Source: Mytilus californianus | Taxonomy: Eukaryota; Mollusca; Bivalvia; Mytilida; Mytilidae | Reading direction: 5' to 3' | Length of the DNA stretch: 64,000 nucleotides | Assembly (NCBI RefSeq): GCF_021869535.1 | Contig: NW_026262712.1 | Location: forward strand, 111,101,640 to 111,165,639 | In this document: positions 24,330 to 36,135 of the stretch, piece after piece | Layout of the letters: each line of letters begins with the position of its first letter | Numbering within the stretch: the first letter of the stretch is position 1 | The notes under the pieces: generated by a model | What the model was told of the DNA's origin: nothing | Databases searched by the model: none | Seen by the model: the letters and a program-made list of their open reading frames with translations, nothing else | Position numbers and translations under genes: made by a program

Positions 24330-25730
24330 TCTTAATTAATTAAATCTAATTTTTCAAATGGCAAGATTGGTGTCTCATCAATAATTATAGAAAAAAAGCT
24401 AATGATATTCGAATATTGAAAAAGAAGAAGGGGGAGGGAGGGTCATAACTCGAAAAAGACTAAAAAACACCATGGTAAAAAGAAATGAGGCAACAGAACA
24501 CGACACAGAAGTTATACAATGATTTGTTCTCTCAATGAATATTTGTGTTTACATGTTATTAAGATATTACCATTGTAGAGCACATGTACATGTATATATG
24601 CATAAATTATAATTTTGCCTGACCATTGATAATCTTTTTGTTTGTTCGATTGTCCACTTGGACATGACGTAAAAATTAAGAGGATCAATATTTAACTCTT
24701 ATACTGATCTTTTTCGGAAGCCTCTAGACAGGCTGTTTCCTCTATTTTGATGTAATCCGAAGTGCTCATCTTCTTAAGAGATCAGATAGTGTGCATTTGA
24801 CTAGAAACCTTGACGTTGGGACCAAAAGGGCACAGGAATGATACTGTTATTAAAGTGACCACTACTTCAATTCAGACAACATGTCTGGGCGTGTTTACAA
24901 TATAACTTGACATGTTTCAGGACAAGGTCACGGCAGTGTTTATTCTTCAGTTTGCTGTTTTCTATGGTAACTACCATAAAATCCACAATGCCCTTTCAAT
25001 GTTTTTTGTGGGTCATTTTACTACTGCCCATGCTCACGTTTTCCGTCCTTATTAGACTTTTGTCTATGTTTCGCTGAATTTTTAAATAGCTCATGCTTCA
25101 TTAACTTTTTTTTGAGGATTCTGTTTGTATTGCCAATCATTTTTGAGAGATTTATTTGTGTTCCTCAAGCATTACTCTCCGATATTTAATTTATCAAAAA
25201 TATTGTTCTGACCAAGCTGCAGATGTCCGAGTTTTTCTAGCTTTTATTGAACCAGAGTTACACGTTCACTTCTCGATTTATTTTCTCTTTTTGTTAGTTT
25301 GTTAAATGATTTTTTATTATTATAATTATTTTGTTGTTTATGTTTGTCTTATTTGGTTTTGTTAGGGCAACATTTAATCTTACTGTTTCCTATAGGGCAT
25401 ACACATTCTAGTAGGTTATAGCTTTCTTGACTCGTCATTAAGGTTTACTGGAAAGCAGCGTATTACAAACCAATAACAAGCAATCGATTAATTTTCATGT
25501 TGGTTGCATTAATCTTGGGGAAGTTCTAAATAAATATTTTGATAATCCTTATTCATTCATATGTGTTCATAAGGTTGTTACACTGAACGTGTACGGTTAT
25601 GGTACTAGTAATCAAATATGACTTTCATATAACATATGATAAGGATACGGTAGCTGTTCTGACAGTGACAAGATATGTAGACAATGTTTGATACGATTAA
25701 CGGAGATGTTGGGTATATGTTGTTTTGTAC
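24330..25730. other. Intergenic stretch, little recognised
   Basis: A possible family E fragment near 24450-24510 (AACACCATGGTAAAAA, AACACGACACAGAA). No gene seen. Confidence 0.4.
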
Positions 25731-25734
25731 ATAC

Positions 25735-25925
25735 ATCAGGCCGTTTGTTTTCCTACTTGAAGTATATCACATTTTGTTATGTCGGTGCCTTTTATAGCTT
25801 GCTATGCGGAATGGGTTTTGTTCGTTATTGAAGGCCGTACGTTGACCTATAGTTGCAAACCTCCACGTCATTTGGTGGATAGTTAGTTATCTCATTGGCA
25901 ATCATACCTCATCTTCTTCTTTTAC
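25735..25925 (-). repeat. Family B element, partial
   Basis: Minus-strand words TATGTCGGTGCCTTTTATAG, TTGAAGGCCGTACGTTGACC and CTCATTGGCAATCATACCTC. Confidence 0.75.
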
Positions 25926-26756
25926 AAAGACACAAAATCAGCTATCTAGGTCTTCAACGATAGAGAAGATTAGTATCTATTAAAAATATTGAACTCTTAT
26001 TTATGCCGATTTTAAAATGGTTAGGCCATGAAATGTCTGCTATTAGTACAATATTCCCATAATGACAAAAAAAGAGAAAAGAACAGAGGCAGTTAATAAA
26101 AACGAGGTTTATCAGTAAATTGAAATAGTTTCTGCGTAGGACTTACTTTTAAATTTTCATAATCCCATGTGTTATCAAATTCTTTAATATTTCATACGGA
26201 AAACCATGAATTATTACACATTATATATATTTAGCGTGCGATGTCGTTATGGTCATGACTTTTGTGCCCGAGGGAAAACATTTCTCTATACAGGTAATAA
26301 AAGTCAAACACAATGATTATGTAATTAGCTCGTGTAATAAGCATTTACACACTAGGATACAGCAAACTATCGTTGCTTCTGTCAATGAGGACCAATTGGT
26401 TTGGAAGGCTGATGTAGCCAACCAGCACCGGTACCGAATCACTTGCTACTCGGTTGAGGGTACCTTCGGGGTCTGAAATAGAAAAACTAGCAGCGGTAAA
26501 TAAATAAATGGTTTTAATAAACCACAAAATATAATGGAAACATATGGTAATGGTCGACAAAACATATCTTAACATTGATACCCACTTTAATTAATAGTGT
26601 AATTTTATAAAGCTTTCACAATGCACATGTATATTGCAACATAATGTCTCTTTTCCTTTGATCATTATTATGAAACCAATTTTAAAACACTAGCGGGTAG
26701 AAATGCGATTTGTCACAGCAATAAACCAACAGGAATTATTATTGTAGCTACATTCC

Positions 26757-27009
26757 TTACACCCTAGTTCTATTGTTATACTTCATAGTTTCTATTTGTT
26801 ACACCCTAGTTCTATTGTTATACTTCATAGTTTCTATTTGTTATACCCTAGTTCTATTGTTATACTTCATAGTTTCTATTTGTTATACCCTAGTTCTATT
26901 GTTATACTTCATAGTTTCTATTTGTTATACCCTAGTTCTATTGTTATACTTCATAGTTTCTATTTGTTATACCCTAGTTCTATTGTTATACTTCATAGTT
27001 TCTATTTCT
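26757..27009 (+). repeat. 42-bp minisatellite, 6 units
   Basis: The unit contains ACCCTAGTTCTATTGTTATA and CTTCATAGTTTCTATTTGTT, nearly identical throughout. Because 42 is divisible by 3 it creates repetitive open frames that are not evidence of a gene. Confidence 0.95.
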
Positions 27010-27650
27010 GAAACAATTGTGAAATTGAATATATCTATTGTTACGAATAACAATGGATTTTGTCCACAGGGTGTGACGAGCGTGGTTTCTGAAAACCCTG
27101 CTTCTACATCCCGAAAACACATTCCAGTGTTATTCATAACAATAGAAATTGTTTTTTAATAGCATGAACAGAAGAGATTACTAATAGTGTTCACTACAAG
27201 TTGTTTCAAGACATATTAAAAAAAACATATTTCAGGAAATTCCAATAGCGAAAAAAATATTTAGAATCTATTCTGAATTAAAAAAAAAATCATATAATTA
27301 CTCCATTGCTTGAAGCTAAAATTTTGATTCCGTATGGCAATGTCTTGAAGAACATACATGCAAAACTTTTGTCCAGTGGCGGATCCAGCCATTTTTTAAA
27401 AGCAACCCAGGTTAAAAGGGGGGGGGGGGTGTTCCAACCATATGTCCTCATTCAAAAACATTGATCGTAAAAAAATGAAGGTTCCAACCCCCGGAACCAC
27501 CCTCCCCTGGATGCCGGATGCCCCCCCCCCCCCCAAAAAAAAAGGGGGGTTCTTACATATGCAATTTATATTTTTGTATGTGTCCGGTCGTCGGATTTCA
27601 TATCCAGACACACCTATCCCTCAGTATGTTCGAATATGAATGTTTGTTTA
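27010..27650 (+). repeat. Diverged direct duplication, copy 1
   Basis: Matches 28248-28850 in order: the inverted-repeat element, TAATAGTGTTCACTACAA, TTGCTTGAAGCTAAA, CAGTGGCGGATCCA, G/C homopolymers, and CCAGACACACCTATCC. It has many substitutions and indels, so the event is old compared with the 4.0 kb duplication. Confidence 0.8.
27035..27145. mobile_element. 111-bp inverted-repeat element
   Basis: The ends CTATTGTTACGAATAACAAT and ATTGTTATGAATAACACT-like (reverse complement of the right end, CTATTGTTATGAATAACACT) pair over about 20 bp. The core is GGTGTGACGAGCGTGGTTTC. A related copy lies at 28264-28373. Confidence 0.55.
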
Positions 27651-28147
27651 ATGTTGAGAAGGAGGAGGGGCTTTTTTGAAGAAACCGTAGCATTTAAAAT
27701 ACATTTATGATTACCTTCATTAAACTGATACATGCAAGTTCTTTGTGTTATAAATATTGCGTTTTCTTCAGTCTCTTCTGCCAAATCCAACGACTGAATC
27801 AAAATGTCGTTCGTCTTATACCCCGTCCATATTGACAACTGCATACAAGGAGCATGGTGTATTTTGTTTTTTTGTAATAAGAATGTACGATACTGCCAAC
27901 CTTGACCTGTTGGTCCATATAAGCACATGCATTTAACGGGAATATGTAAAACGGCAACTTTGTAAAATCTACTCACTTGTCAAAGTTTGAATGGAGATCG
28001 TCAAAGTAAGGTTACTAGTGGGGTTTCATCTAAAAAAATATGCCTTTTCTTATTAGTTATGGTTTGATATTGTCAATCAAAATGCTATCCGTTTCATTTG
28101 ATATTCAATGTAAACAAATTAAATTATTTAGTATCGGGTGTAAGTTA

Positions 28148-28240
28148 GTTATACACTTCGGGATACGGCGTGTCTGGATAAGAAACCCCGACGGCCTCCG
28201 GAGTTTCTTGTCCAGACACACATATCCCTCAGTGTATAAC
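28148..28240. mobile_element. 93-bp hairpin element
   Basis: GTTATACACT at the left pairs with AGTGTATAAC at the right, and GTGTCTGGATAAGAAAC with GTTTCTTGTCCAGACAC, around the centre GGCCTCCGG. The stem is about 43 bp with few mismatches. Half of the same sequence recurs at 27570-27615 and 28772-28825. Confidence 0.7.
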
Positions 28241-28247
28241 TATTACT

Positions 28248-28850
28248 GAAACAAGTGTAAATTGAATAGACGAATAACAATGGATTTTGACCACAGGGTG
28301 TGACGAGCGGGGTCTCTGGAAACCCCTGCTTCTACATCCCGAAAACACAGTCCATTGTTATTCATAACAATAGAAATTGATTATTTTTTTTAAATAGCAT
28401 GAACATAAGAAATTACTAATAGTGTTCACTACAACATATTTTAGGAAATTCTAATTGCGAAAAAAATATTAAGCATCTGATTTGAATAAAAAAAAAACAA
28501 AAAACCGCCAAATACTCCTTTGCTTGAAGCTAAATTTTTTTTTATCCCAGTCATACAGTGGCGGATCCAAAGGGGGGTTCAGTGGTTTAGAACCCCCCTT
28601 TTTTGGACGATCAATGCATTTGAATGGGGACATATATTTGGAACCCCCCCCTTTATTCTTGGTTGGGAACCCCTTTAAAAAAACGATTCTAACTCCCGGA
28701 CCCCCCACTCCCCCTGGATTGCCCCCAAAAAGAGAGTTCCTAAATATTCAATCTATATTTTTGTATGTTGAGCGTGTCCGGTCGTCGGGTTTCTAATCCA
28801 GACACACCTATCCATCAGTATGTTCCGAATACGAATGTTTGTTTATTCTT
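28248..28850 (+). repeat. Diverged direct duplication, copy 2
   Basis: Counterpart of 27010-27650, offset about 1.2 kb. The poly-C/poly-G portions differ most. Confidence 0.8.
28264..28373. mobile_element. 110-bp inverted-repeat element, second copy
   Basis: GAATAACAATGGA on the left pairs with TCCATTGTTATTC on the right. Same core as the copy at 27035-27145. Confidence 0.55.
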
Positions 28851-29077
28851 GAAGAAATTAAATCGACACAATATATGCGGTCACCATCACGAATACGATG
28901 TGTCTGTGTTTCAACTGACTGCCGACTTTTTCGCAGTCTTAGATCGTTAAATACCAGTCTCGCATAGTCGTATAATCAGTAATTTTACCAAGTGTGCCAT
29001 TTTGACTAATCAATGAAGATCCAAGAACAATGATAGAGTGAAAAAATAAATAAATTGATTGATTGTTTAAAGCCACT

Positions 29078-29155
29078 TTGAGCATTATTGGCTCTATCGT
29101 TGCGACAGGTGAAGCCGGAGTACCCGGAGAGAACCACTGACCTTCGACATAGAAA
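29078..29155 (-). repeat. Possible dispersed repeat fragment
   Basis: The minus strand reads GTTCTCTCCGGGTACTCCGG, a motif recalled as common in repeats of marine animals. Extent and family are not resolved. Confidence 0.3.
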
Positions 29156-29274
29156 TTGACAGAAAATAAAATAAACGATATGGAGTAACAAAATTCTTTA
29201 TTTTTTGCGTTATCTATTTCAATAGCTTTTTGATTTAGAAAAAAACCTAACTAAATATTAAATATAGAAACAAG

Positions 29275-29400
29275 TAGATGTGGTATGATTGCAATTGAGG
29301 TCAAATGACAAGATTGTAAGCACCAATTATAGGTAAGCGTTAAAAGCATGACTACGGCTTTCCCGACTTTCTCGCCTAAAATTGATCATATGAATATCAT
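29275..29400 (+). repeat. Family B fragment
   Basis: AGATGTGGTATGATTGCAAT and AAGCACCAATTATAGG match the start of family B, diverged after that. Confidence 0.6.
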
Positions 29401-31170
29401 AAGATTCTTTGATGACGGAATTTCCACAACACACGTGCTCGAAGTATTTAATTAATTACCAAAGTATTCAGAAGAAAGTATAAATTAGTCATTCATAATA
29501 GTTAATATGATGGTCATACAAACATTTTTATTCATTTCCTGTCGTTACTCACTAAGTTGTACATATTTTTGTAAATTTTGTAAAAATAATGTTTACAGAC
29601 CCACACAATTTCTTACTATAAACAGTTATATAAGTATAATGGTATTAACGTTGTTTATTGACTTTAATACACGTACAATATCCATGTCAAAATATGTTAA
29701 CTGATATCGTAATCCTCGGAAATTGATTTTCTATATAATTTTTTAATCAGATTAACATGCTTAGAAAGGAAATATTTTAACAGTAAGCTTCGGAACTGTA
29801 TCCGTGTGTTTTTGGCAGTGATGAAACAATTTTAAAGGATTAAAATCTCTGCAATTTCATATGGTCGACATGAAACCTTTAATATCTATACATGTGCCTT
29901 TCAACTTGTAAAATTGTTGTATTGACTTGTTACCCATGGAACATGAACAAAAGTAGCCCTTCATCATAACAATTGCACTAGTGCAACATAACTGTAATTA
30001 AAGTAGATTTTCGTCTCATTTGTTTTTTCTTTCTTTTTTAATTGATGACATATTAGAAAGGTTATATATTATACATAGAATGACTGCACTCACAAGCTCT
30101 TGCAATATTATCTGTAGTTTAACAGTCTTCTTAGGGCAATAGTGAAAAAGCCTTAATTTGACCATATTTGGTGATTTAGGTCGTAATCCGCTAATGTTAG
30201 ATTTTTTATGAAATGAAGAGTTGAGACTTAAATAAAATATTGTCTTGTCTTGTCTAAATATTTTCAAGAAAACATTATCAAATATTAGGAAAAAAAACAT
30301 ATATTCAAATAATGTCTAATACCAAATGCATATTCTCTCCCAAACACGTTAAAAATGTATCTAGATGCAAAATATATAATCTTGGACTAGTTGCATTCAT
30401 TCTTTCCTATATAAAATTTTGTCTTACTCGTTGAAAAAAAGTCGTTATCCGCTAATGTTAGGTATTTAAAGAAAAACTTTATCAAATACTAGAAAAGAAT
30501 ACAAATTTCCAATAATATTTTATTAACAAATGCATGCTGTCTCTCAATCACATGAGAAAGTATCTAGAGCTGGCAAAAAAATTGGACTTGCTGTATTAAT
30601 TCTTTCCTAAAATTACTTATTTATACAGAACAGCAAGTATTATCATCTTAAACAACCGTTAAAATAAGATGAAAAAGACTTATAAATTATGTTCCGAACA
30701 TGGTAACATATTAGGATTGTCCTGAACTTGCATGAAATATTTGCCACTGGACGTTAACAACTAACAATCAATCAATTTTAACATAAGAAAGAAAGAGTTG
30801 TTGAGTGATAAGAGACACTTAAAATCTATCCATCATTCAAACCAAACTTTAATTTTGAACCATACATATTGAAATAACCGTAGATTTAAAAAAAAGTACT
30901 GTAACAAGACATCGAATCGGAGGCTTTAAACACGAAACATAATAAGGAACGTTAAACCATTGTGGTGACGTCAGCCTATTCATTTACCGTGGATTCTTTT
31001 TCTAGAATCAACGCTTCCTAAATCTGCCACTGAAATTGACTCACCAAATTATATTAAATTGTTTCCTTTGTGTGCCTAATTTCATTAAGTTTGATTGGCT
31101 AATTTACTGATTTCTGTTCACTAATGGAATTGATTTAAAAACTTACCTTTAATTTTTGTAATTTTTATAT
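29401..31170. other. Intergenic stretch, little recognised
   Basis: AT-rich sequence. GTCGTTATCCGCTAATGTTAG at about 30440 resembles a word at about 30180, suggesting a diverged local duplication (about 30180-30300 and 30440-30560). No gene. Confidence 0.4.
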
Positions 31171-31177
31171 GCCTTCA

Positions 31178-31262
31178 CTGGGAATCGAACCCTTCCTTGA
31201 AATCTGTTATGTGTGACTGACATCAACACATCGACGAAACCTCTCGGCTACCAATGGGTTAC
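31178..31262 (-). repeat. tRNA-like module (SINE head or tRNA relic), minus
   Basis: The minus strand reads TGGTAGCCGAGAGG (A-box-like, 31253-31240) and GGGTTCGATTCCC (B box, 31192-31180). This is an internal RNA polymerase III promoter layout. No acceptor-stem pairing was found, so it is not called as a tRNA gene. Confidence 0.5.
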
Positions 31263-31370
31263 ACTATAGATGTCTATTTTATATATTTAAATGAACATCT
31301 GATATACATCGGTTCATCGGACACACAGGGCTTGTACCTTTATATAGACACAATAGACAGTCGTATAGTA

Positions 31371-31452
31371 TGAGTTGGTAGCCGCGAGGTTAGCATGGTT
31401 AAAATCGATGAGTTAAAGATAGGGATTTGTCGGTTTAGGTTCGATCCCTGTA
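31371..31452 (+). repeat. tRNA-like module (SINE head or tRNA relic), plus
   Basis: TGGTAGCCGCGAGG (A-box-like, 31376-31389) and GGTTCGATCCC (B box, 31438-31448). It diverges from the minus-strand module and shares its upstream TATATA/ATAGAC sequence in inverted orientation. Confidence 0.5.
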
Positions 31453-31767
31453 TTCTCTCTGTTGTTCCAATTCTTAAGTTATCTGTTTTTTTTTTTTCTA
31501 ACTTTGCATGTTATAGTAGATATTTTTGTAATAATAGCGAGTTTTGCCGGTTTTTTTTTTAATTATTATTGGCTATTTCACATGTTTGAAACAAAAATGA
31601 TTACATTCTATTTGTCAATTTTTGTTTTATAAATATAGTATGATTTCATCTGTTTTACTACATAATTTTACAAAGGTTTGTTCGTAAATTCCTATGCGAG
31701 AAAATCGTGATGTGCCTAGAGTGCTTGAAAAATTTCGATAACATACTTATTATATATACTTTATATA

Positions 31768-31832
31768 TGCTTTTTGGTCGGGTTGTTGTCTCTTTGACAC
31801 GTTCCCCATTTCCATTTTCAATTTTATTAGAA
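31768..31832 (+). repeat. Family C repeat fragment
   Basis: GGTCGGGTTGTTGTCTCTTT, GACACGTTCCCCATTTCC and ATTTTCAATTTTATT match the end of the larger copy at 39720-40058. Confidence 0.75.
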
Positions 31833-32062
31833 ATAATTTCGAATATGTCTTATTTTGTATAAACAGATAATATTCATATGCCTGGTAATATAAAGATCCT
31901 TTAAGGTAGAAGTGTTATGTTTGTATTTTGTTAACCAATTAATAGTTATCTGAGATTTATCAATGCATCGTTGGACACGATAACATGGTTATTCAAACTC
32001 ACTTACAATACCTTCTAATTAAGAAAAGGCTTTAATTTTGAAATGAAATTAACACAATAGTT

Positions 32063-32177
32063 TAAGTTATAGATACAATGGATAAGCGTAGATTCATGAA
32101 AAACAAACCATTCGCCCTCCGGGCTCATGGTTTCTTTTTCAAGAATCCACGCTTATCCATTGTATCTATATCACTTA
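32063..32177. mobile_element. 115-bp hairpin element
   Basis: ATAGATACAATGGATAAGCG at the left pairs with CGCTTATCCATTGTATCTAT at the right, continuing through GATTC/GAATC and AAACCAT/ATGGTTT to a loop around GCCCTCCGGGC. The stem is about 45 bp. Confidence 0.75.
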
Positions 32178-32382
32178 ATTCAATATCAAATTAGAAAATA
32201 TAATATGCTACTAGGAAAAAGAAGATTAGATGCACGATATCCCCTTTTTGACTAACTGTTTAACGAAATCAAAATAGTTTAAAATGTCATGCATATCTCT
32301 TTTTGTTTGTGTAATGAGAAATGAAGACACAAAATCTTGACAGCTATATGAGCTATGATTAAAAGATAGAGACATAGAAATA

Positions 32383-32416
<34 letters not shown>

Positions 32417-33790
32417 AGTCAAATGCGTTTTGTTTAAATATACTTTTTCACTTTTTTGGTCTTTTTGGAAAATGTTGTTTGTGCTGTATTTAGACCCCTC
32501 TACCAAGAAATTGGTTTTGCATGCACACGTATAAAAATTGCGGTTTTTGGTCAATATACCCTTTGAATGATTCAGAGTAATAAACAATGATTCATAAACA
32601 ATATCTATATTATTATCCTACTACAATTACTTATCTAATTTAGTTCAATATTGAATTTTAATCAATTAAATCAAAATGAATCATGTAATACTTTGTTTAT
32701 CTCTGATTTAACTATAAACTATTTTATTATCACGCATTTAAATGAGTGAATGTTGTCGAACATCAGAAATAAATACAAATATATCCTATATCTATTGTTT
32801 TTTTTATTTTTTTTTTATTAAGAATAAGGTTAAGGATCAGTATATACAAAACTGGTTAGCATCTGTAGAAATGAGTGAAAAAACGTAGTAGCTATCAGAA
32901 TATTAAGCTAGATTTTCTTAATGAAGTTTTTTTTTTTTTTTTTTAGATTACTCTTCTTATTCATCCTTTTAACTAGTTTGTGTAGTCTTCCATTAAATCT
33001 CATTATTGAAGTAGGAAGATAAACAGATATGGCCAGGGGATTATGTTTATTCAAATGTTTTTATATGCAAATGCAGCTATGTGTTGAAAACGAATACCAC
33101 GTTCTATAAGTATGCCCAGCATATAGATCAATATAAGGTCTTATATTTTTGGCAAAAGTTGTAGTGTTCTGTGTCAGACACTCCAAATTAATGTATTTAT
33201 CAAAATTAACGTATGTTTCATTGATAAAGAAATTGGGCAATAACATTAAATCGGTATGATCAATCAGATCACATATTGTTGGTTAATTTTGCATCTTCTT
33301 TTCTTTGTATTTGCTTCCAGTGTAAGAAAACCACACTGTTGTGGTGAAAGATATGCAACTTTTTAAAATTTATAATTAAGAGCAAAGTTTAGATACTCGC
33401 TTAAGTACCACTGTGTGTATGCACTCATAAAATTAAAGAGTCAATTGTAGTGTAGAGGCAACCTCTATTCTCACCGAAATTCGAGTCTTTTTTTTAATAT
33501 CAATTCTCAGATGATAACAAAAGTCTCTTTTGTTCTGCTTGTTTTATTATTCTACATTTGATATTTTGCTATCTGCAGCTCTTTATCCTTTGTCATAATG
33601 TTTATCTAGTGCTTTCTGCATTAAAGTATTCATTCTTTCTTTTAATTCGTTTGATTATATATGCTGTCCATCACTGTTGACGTTGTACATGTATTATATT
33701 ACAATAATTGTGCACTTACACATAACTTTAAATAGATAATTTTCTGACTGTTATTAAGCTAAAAAAACGAAATAAACTGCCTTTTTTGTT
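32178..33790. other. Intergenic stretch without recognised gene
   Basis: AT-rich, with a TA dinucleotide run at about 32388-32412 and T-rich runs at 32800-32820 and 32928-32944. Confidence 0.5.
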
Positions 33791-33794
33791 TTAT

Positions 33795-34735
33795 CAGCTC
33801 TTCAAGTTATGTATACCTTGGAGTGCGGTAAATTTCCACACCTAGCAGAATAGGGTAGTAGAGCGCTTGTCGCATTGTTCAACACATTAAGATCTACTTA
33901 TATATCACCAGAACAACAATGTACTATGTTTGACAGTCTAGTTATGTCTATTTTAAACTACGCCTCAGAAGTATGGGGTTTTAATCATGCAAAAGAAATT
34001 GAATCTGTACATAATAAATTTTGTCGATTTGTTTTAATTGTACCCAAAAATACACCTGTCTGCTGTATTATTGGCGATCTTGGTCATTTACCTATGTATG
34101 TTATTAGGAAACAAAAATTGTTGAAATACTGGGTTAATATTATAAATTAGAAAGCAGATATTGTATATGAAATATATCAAGTTCTAGTTGCTCACTGTTA
34201 TAATGTTAAAGAGAATTGGGCCAAACATATTCGTAATTTACTTTTTCTACTGGGATTTAATTATTTATGGCCTGAACAAGAGAATGTTGATATAAACTTT
34301 GATATTTTGAATGGACGAATTTTATCAGAACTGGCGTGCGTCTGTAGAAAGCTCTGAAAAACTAATATTGTATAAAGTAATAAAAAAACAGATTTTAAGA
34401 TGGAACAATATATATTGAAAGATATCAATGTTAAAATGTTGTCTTTATTCAGATTTGGTGTATTAAAAATAAATATGGAGACTAGTCGTTATATAAACCA
34501 ACGAAGGGAGGATAGAATTTGTAAATGTTGTATTATGCAATGTATAGAGGATGAATATAATTTTATTACACTTTTTCCAGCATATAGACAGTATAGACTT
34601 AAATACTTTTCAAGATATTATTATACATGGCCAAATATTAACAAACTGTATTTATTACTACAAGTTCATAAAAAAAACCAGTTATTTACAATTTGATGTG
34701 TTTTTGTGTGAAAGTTGGAAACTGGGAACTTTCAT
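33795..34735 (+). pseudogene. Non-LTR retrotransposon (LINE) reverse-transcriptase relic
   Basis: Translations in successive frames follow the C-terminal part of a LINE ORF2 protein. YVYLGV near 33810 recalls the KYLGV motif. Next comes RALVALFNTLRSTYISPEQQ with SLVMSILNYASEVWGF, the thumb-like region. ENWAKHIRNLLFLLGFNYLW follows near 34210-34270. The last piece has SRYINQRREDRICKCC and a CIEDEYNFITLFPAYRQYR segment. At least three in-frame stops (near 33851, 34148 and 34356) and a frame change near 34330 show it is dead. The YADD catalytic region is absent, so the copy is 5'-truncated. The following 200 bp, ending GCAATAAACGTCTTTATCTT, may be its 3' UTR. Confidence 0.7.
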
Positions 34736-34964
34736 ATTAACGTAGTTATATTTATTGTCTTTTTGCATTAACAAGGTGTTCATAATTATTATTGTGTTCT
34801 CTGCTGTTTAAATAACTGTATATTATCATATTATCATAAATGTCATGCTTACACATGATAATATTGTAATTCAAATATGCTATAGCATAATTGTGCTTAT
34901 TGCAATAAACGTCTTTATCTTAAAAAAGTTTGGAATACGTTTTGGATTTTTAAATATTTTGAAC

Positions 34965-35042
34965 TCGAGCATCACTGAAGAGACATTAATAGTCTAAATG
35001 CACATCTGATGCGGCAAAATTGGTACCGTTAATGTAATTTCA
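34965..35042 (+). repeat. Family D repeat fragment
   Basis: GCATCACTGAAGAGACATTA, ATGCACATCTGATGCGGC and AAAATTGGTACCGTTAATGT match 11985-12050. It directly follows the LINE relic tail. Confidence 0.65.
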
Positions 35043-35044
35043 TA

Positions 35045-36135
35045 CATACAGACACATAGAGAGACAGATCAGCTATATACCCGCCTATTTCAGGTAATAA
35101 ATATATCAATACACTATCATCATGATTATAAACGCGTTTTGTTAAAATTTGTTTTAATTAATATGTCTTTGGTTGTATGTGTCGTTCGGTTGTTGCCTCG
35201 TCGATGTTTTTTTTTCTTCCAAATACATGTACAGCTGATTTAGAATTGGTATTCGATCAAAAGCGTTATATTACAGTGGCGTAGGAGTAGACTGAAAAGT
35301 GGATAGGGGCAAACTTCTGGTAATGAAAAGCAAAAAAAAAAAAATCCAAACCCCCAAAAAATAATTTTATAGTCTAAAAGTTAGTCCTCTTTCATTTCCA
35401 TGAGTGTTGCTCTTACACCCCTGCATTATTTTAGTGCATGAATGATAAATTACCATTTACCTTTGTGAGAAGAGGACTTGAGATATCAACTATATTCAGT
35501 TTAAACGGGGATTTGTAATGTTTCGTAATAAACAGAAAAGAGTATTATAAAGTGCATAGATCACTCAGTACATATACATTGGATATATACATTGGATATG
35601 TATCAAAAGATAAAAAAAAATGTCCTTCAAATTCGGAAAAGCGTTTACATATTTATGAGCTAGCCAAAAATAGCAACATCCAATAAAATAAAATATAGAA
35701 TTATAGTAAATGATTGGACTCTTATATAGGATTTACGTAACCTCTTTTCCTATATGTATAGGACTACTTCATATGTTATAAGTGTTCCTTCCGATCACTG
35801 ACAATTTCCCATTATTAAATGATAATATTGTAGTGTTTTTACACTTTAAAAATGTGACATGTTAAAAACAATTATACATTCACGATAAAGTAATTATGAT
35901 AAGTTTTATTCAAATTTGATATGGTTTTCCAAAAAAAAAAAAAAAAAACACATTTTCAGGTAATAAATAATTTTTGAATTCCACTATTCAATCTACCATC
36001 ATTTACGTATGTTTTGTTAATCTATAAACCGATGTCTTACAACACAAAGTTCTGATGTCTCTCTTTGTTTTGTTTCATTTTGGTCAACTAAGAATTTGAT
36101 GCAGATGTAGATCTTTAGACTCATACGTGTAGATA
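35045..36135. other. Intergenic stretch without recognised feature
   Basis: AT-rich, with an A18 run at about 35931-35948. No gene. Confidence 0.5.

Noticed and set aside
26249-26476. 75-codon plus frame with VNEDQLVWKADVANQHRYRI
   Set aside because: The local composition is somewhat protein-like, but no family was recognised and the start and exon borders are unsupported.
26773-27159. 128-codon repetitive frame
   Set aside because: Created by a 42-bp tandem repeat whose length is divisible by three.
31371-31452. Genuine tRNA gene
   Set aside because: A and B boxes are present, but no acceptor or anticodon stem could be paired.
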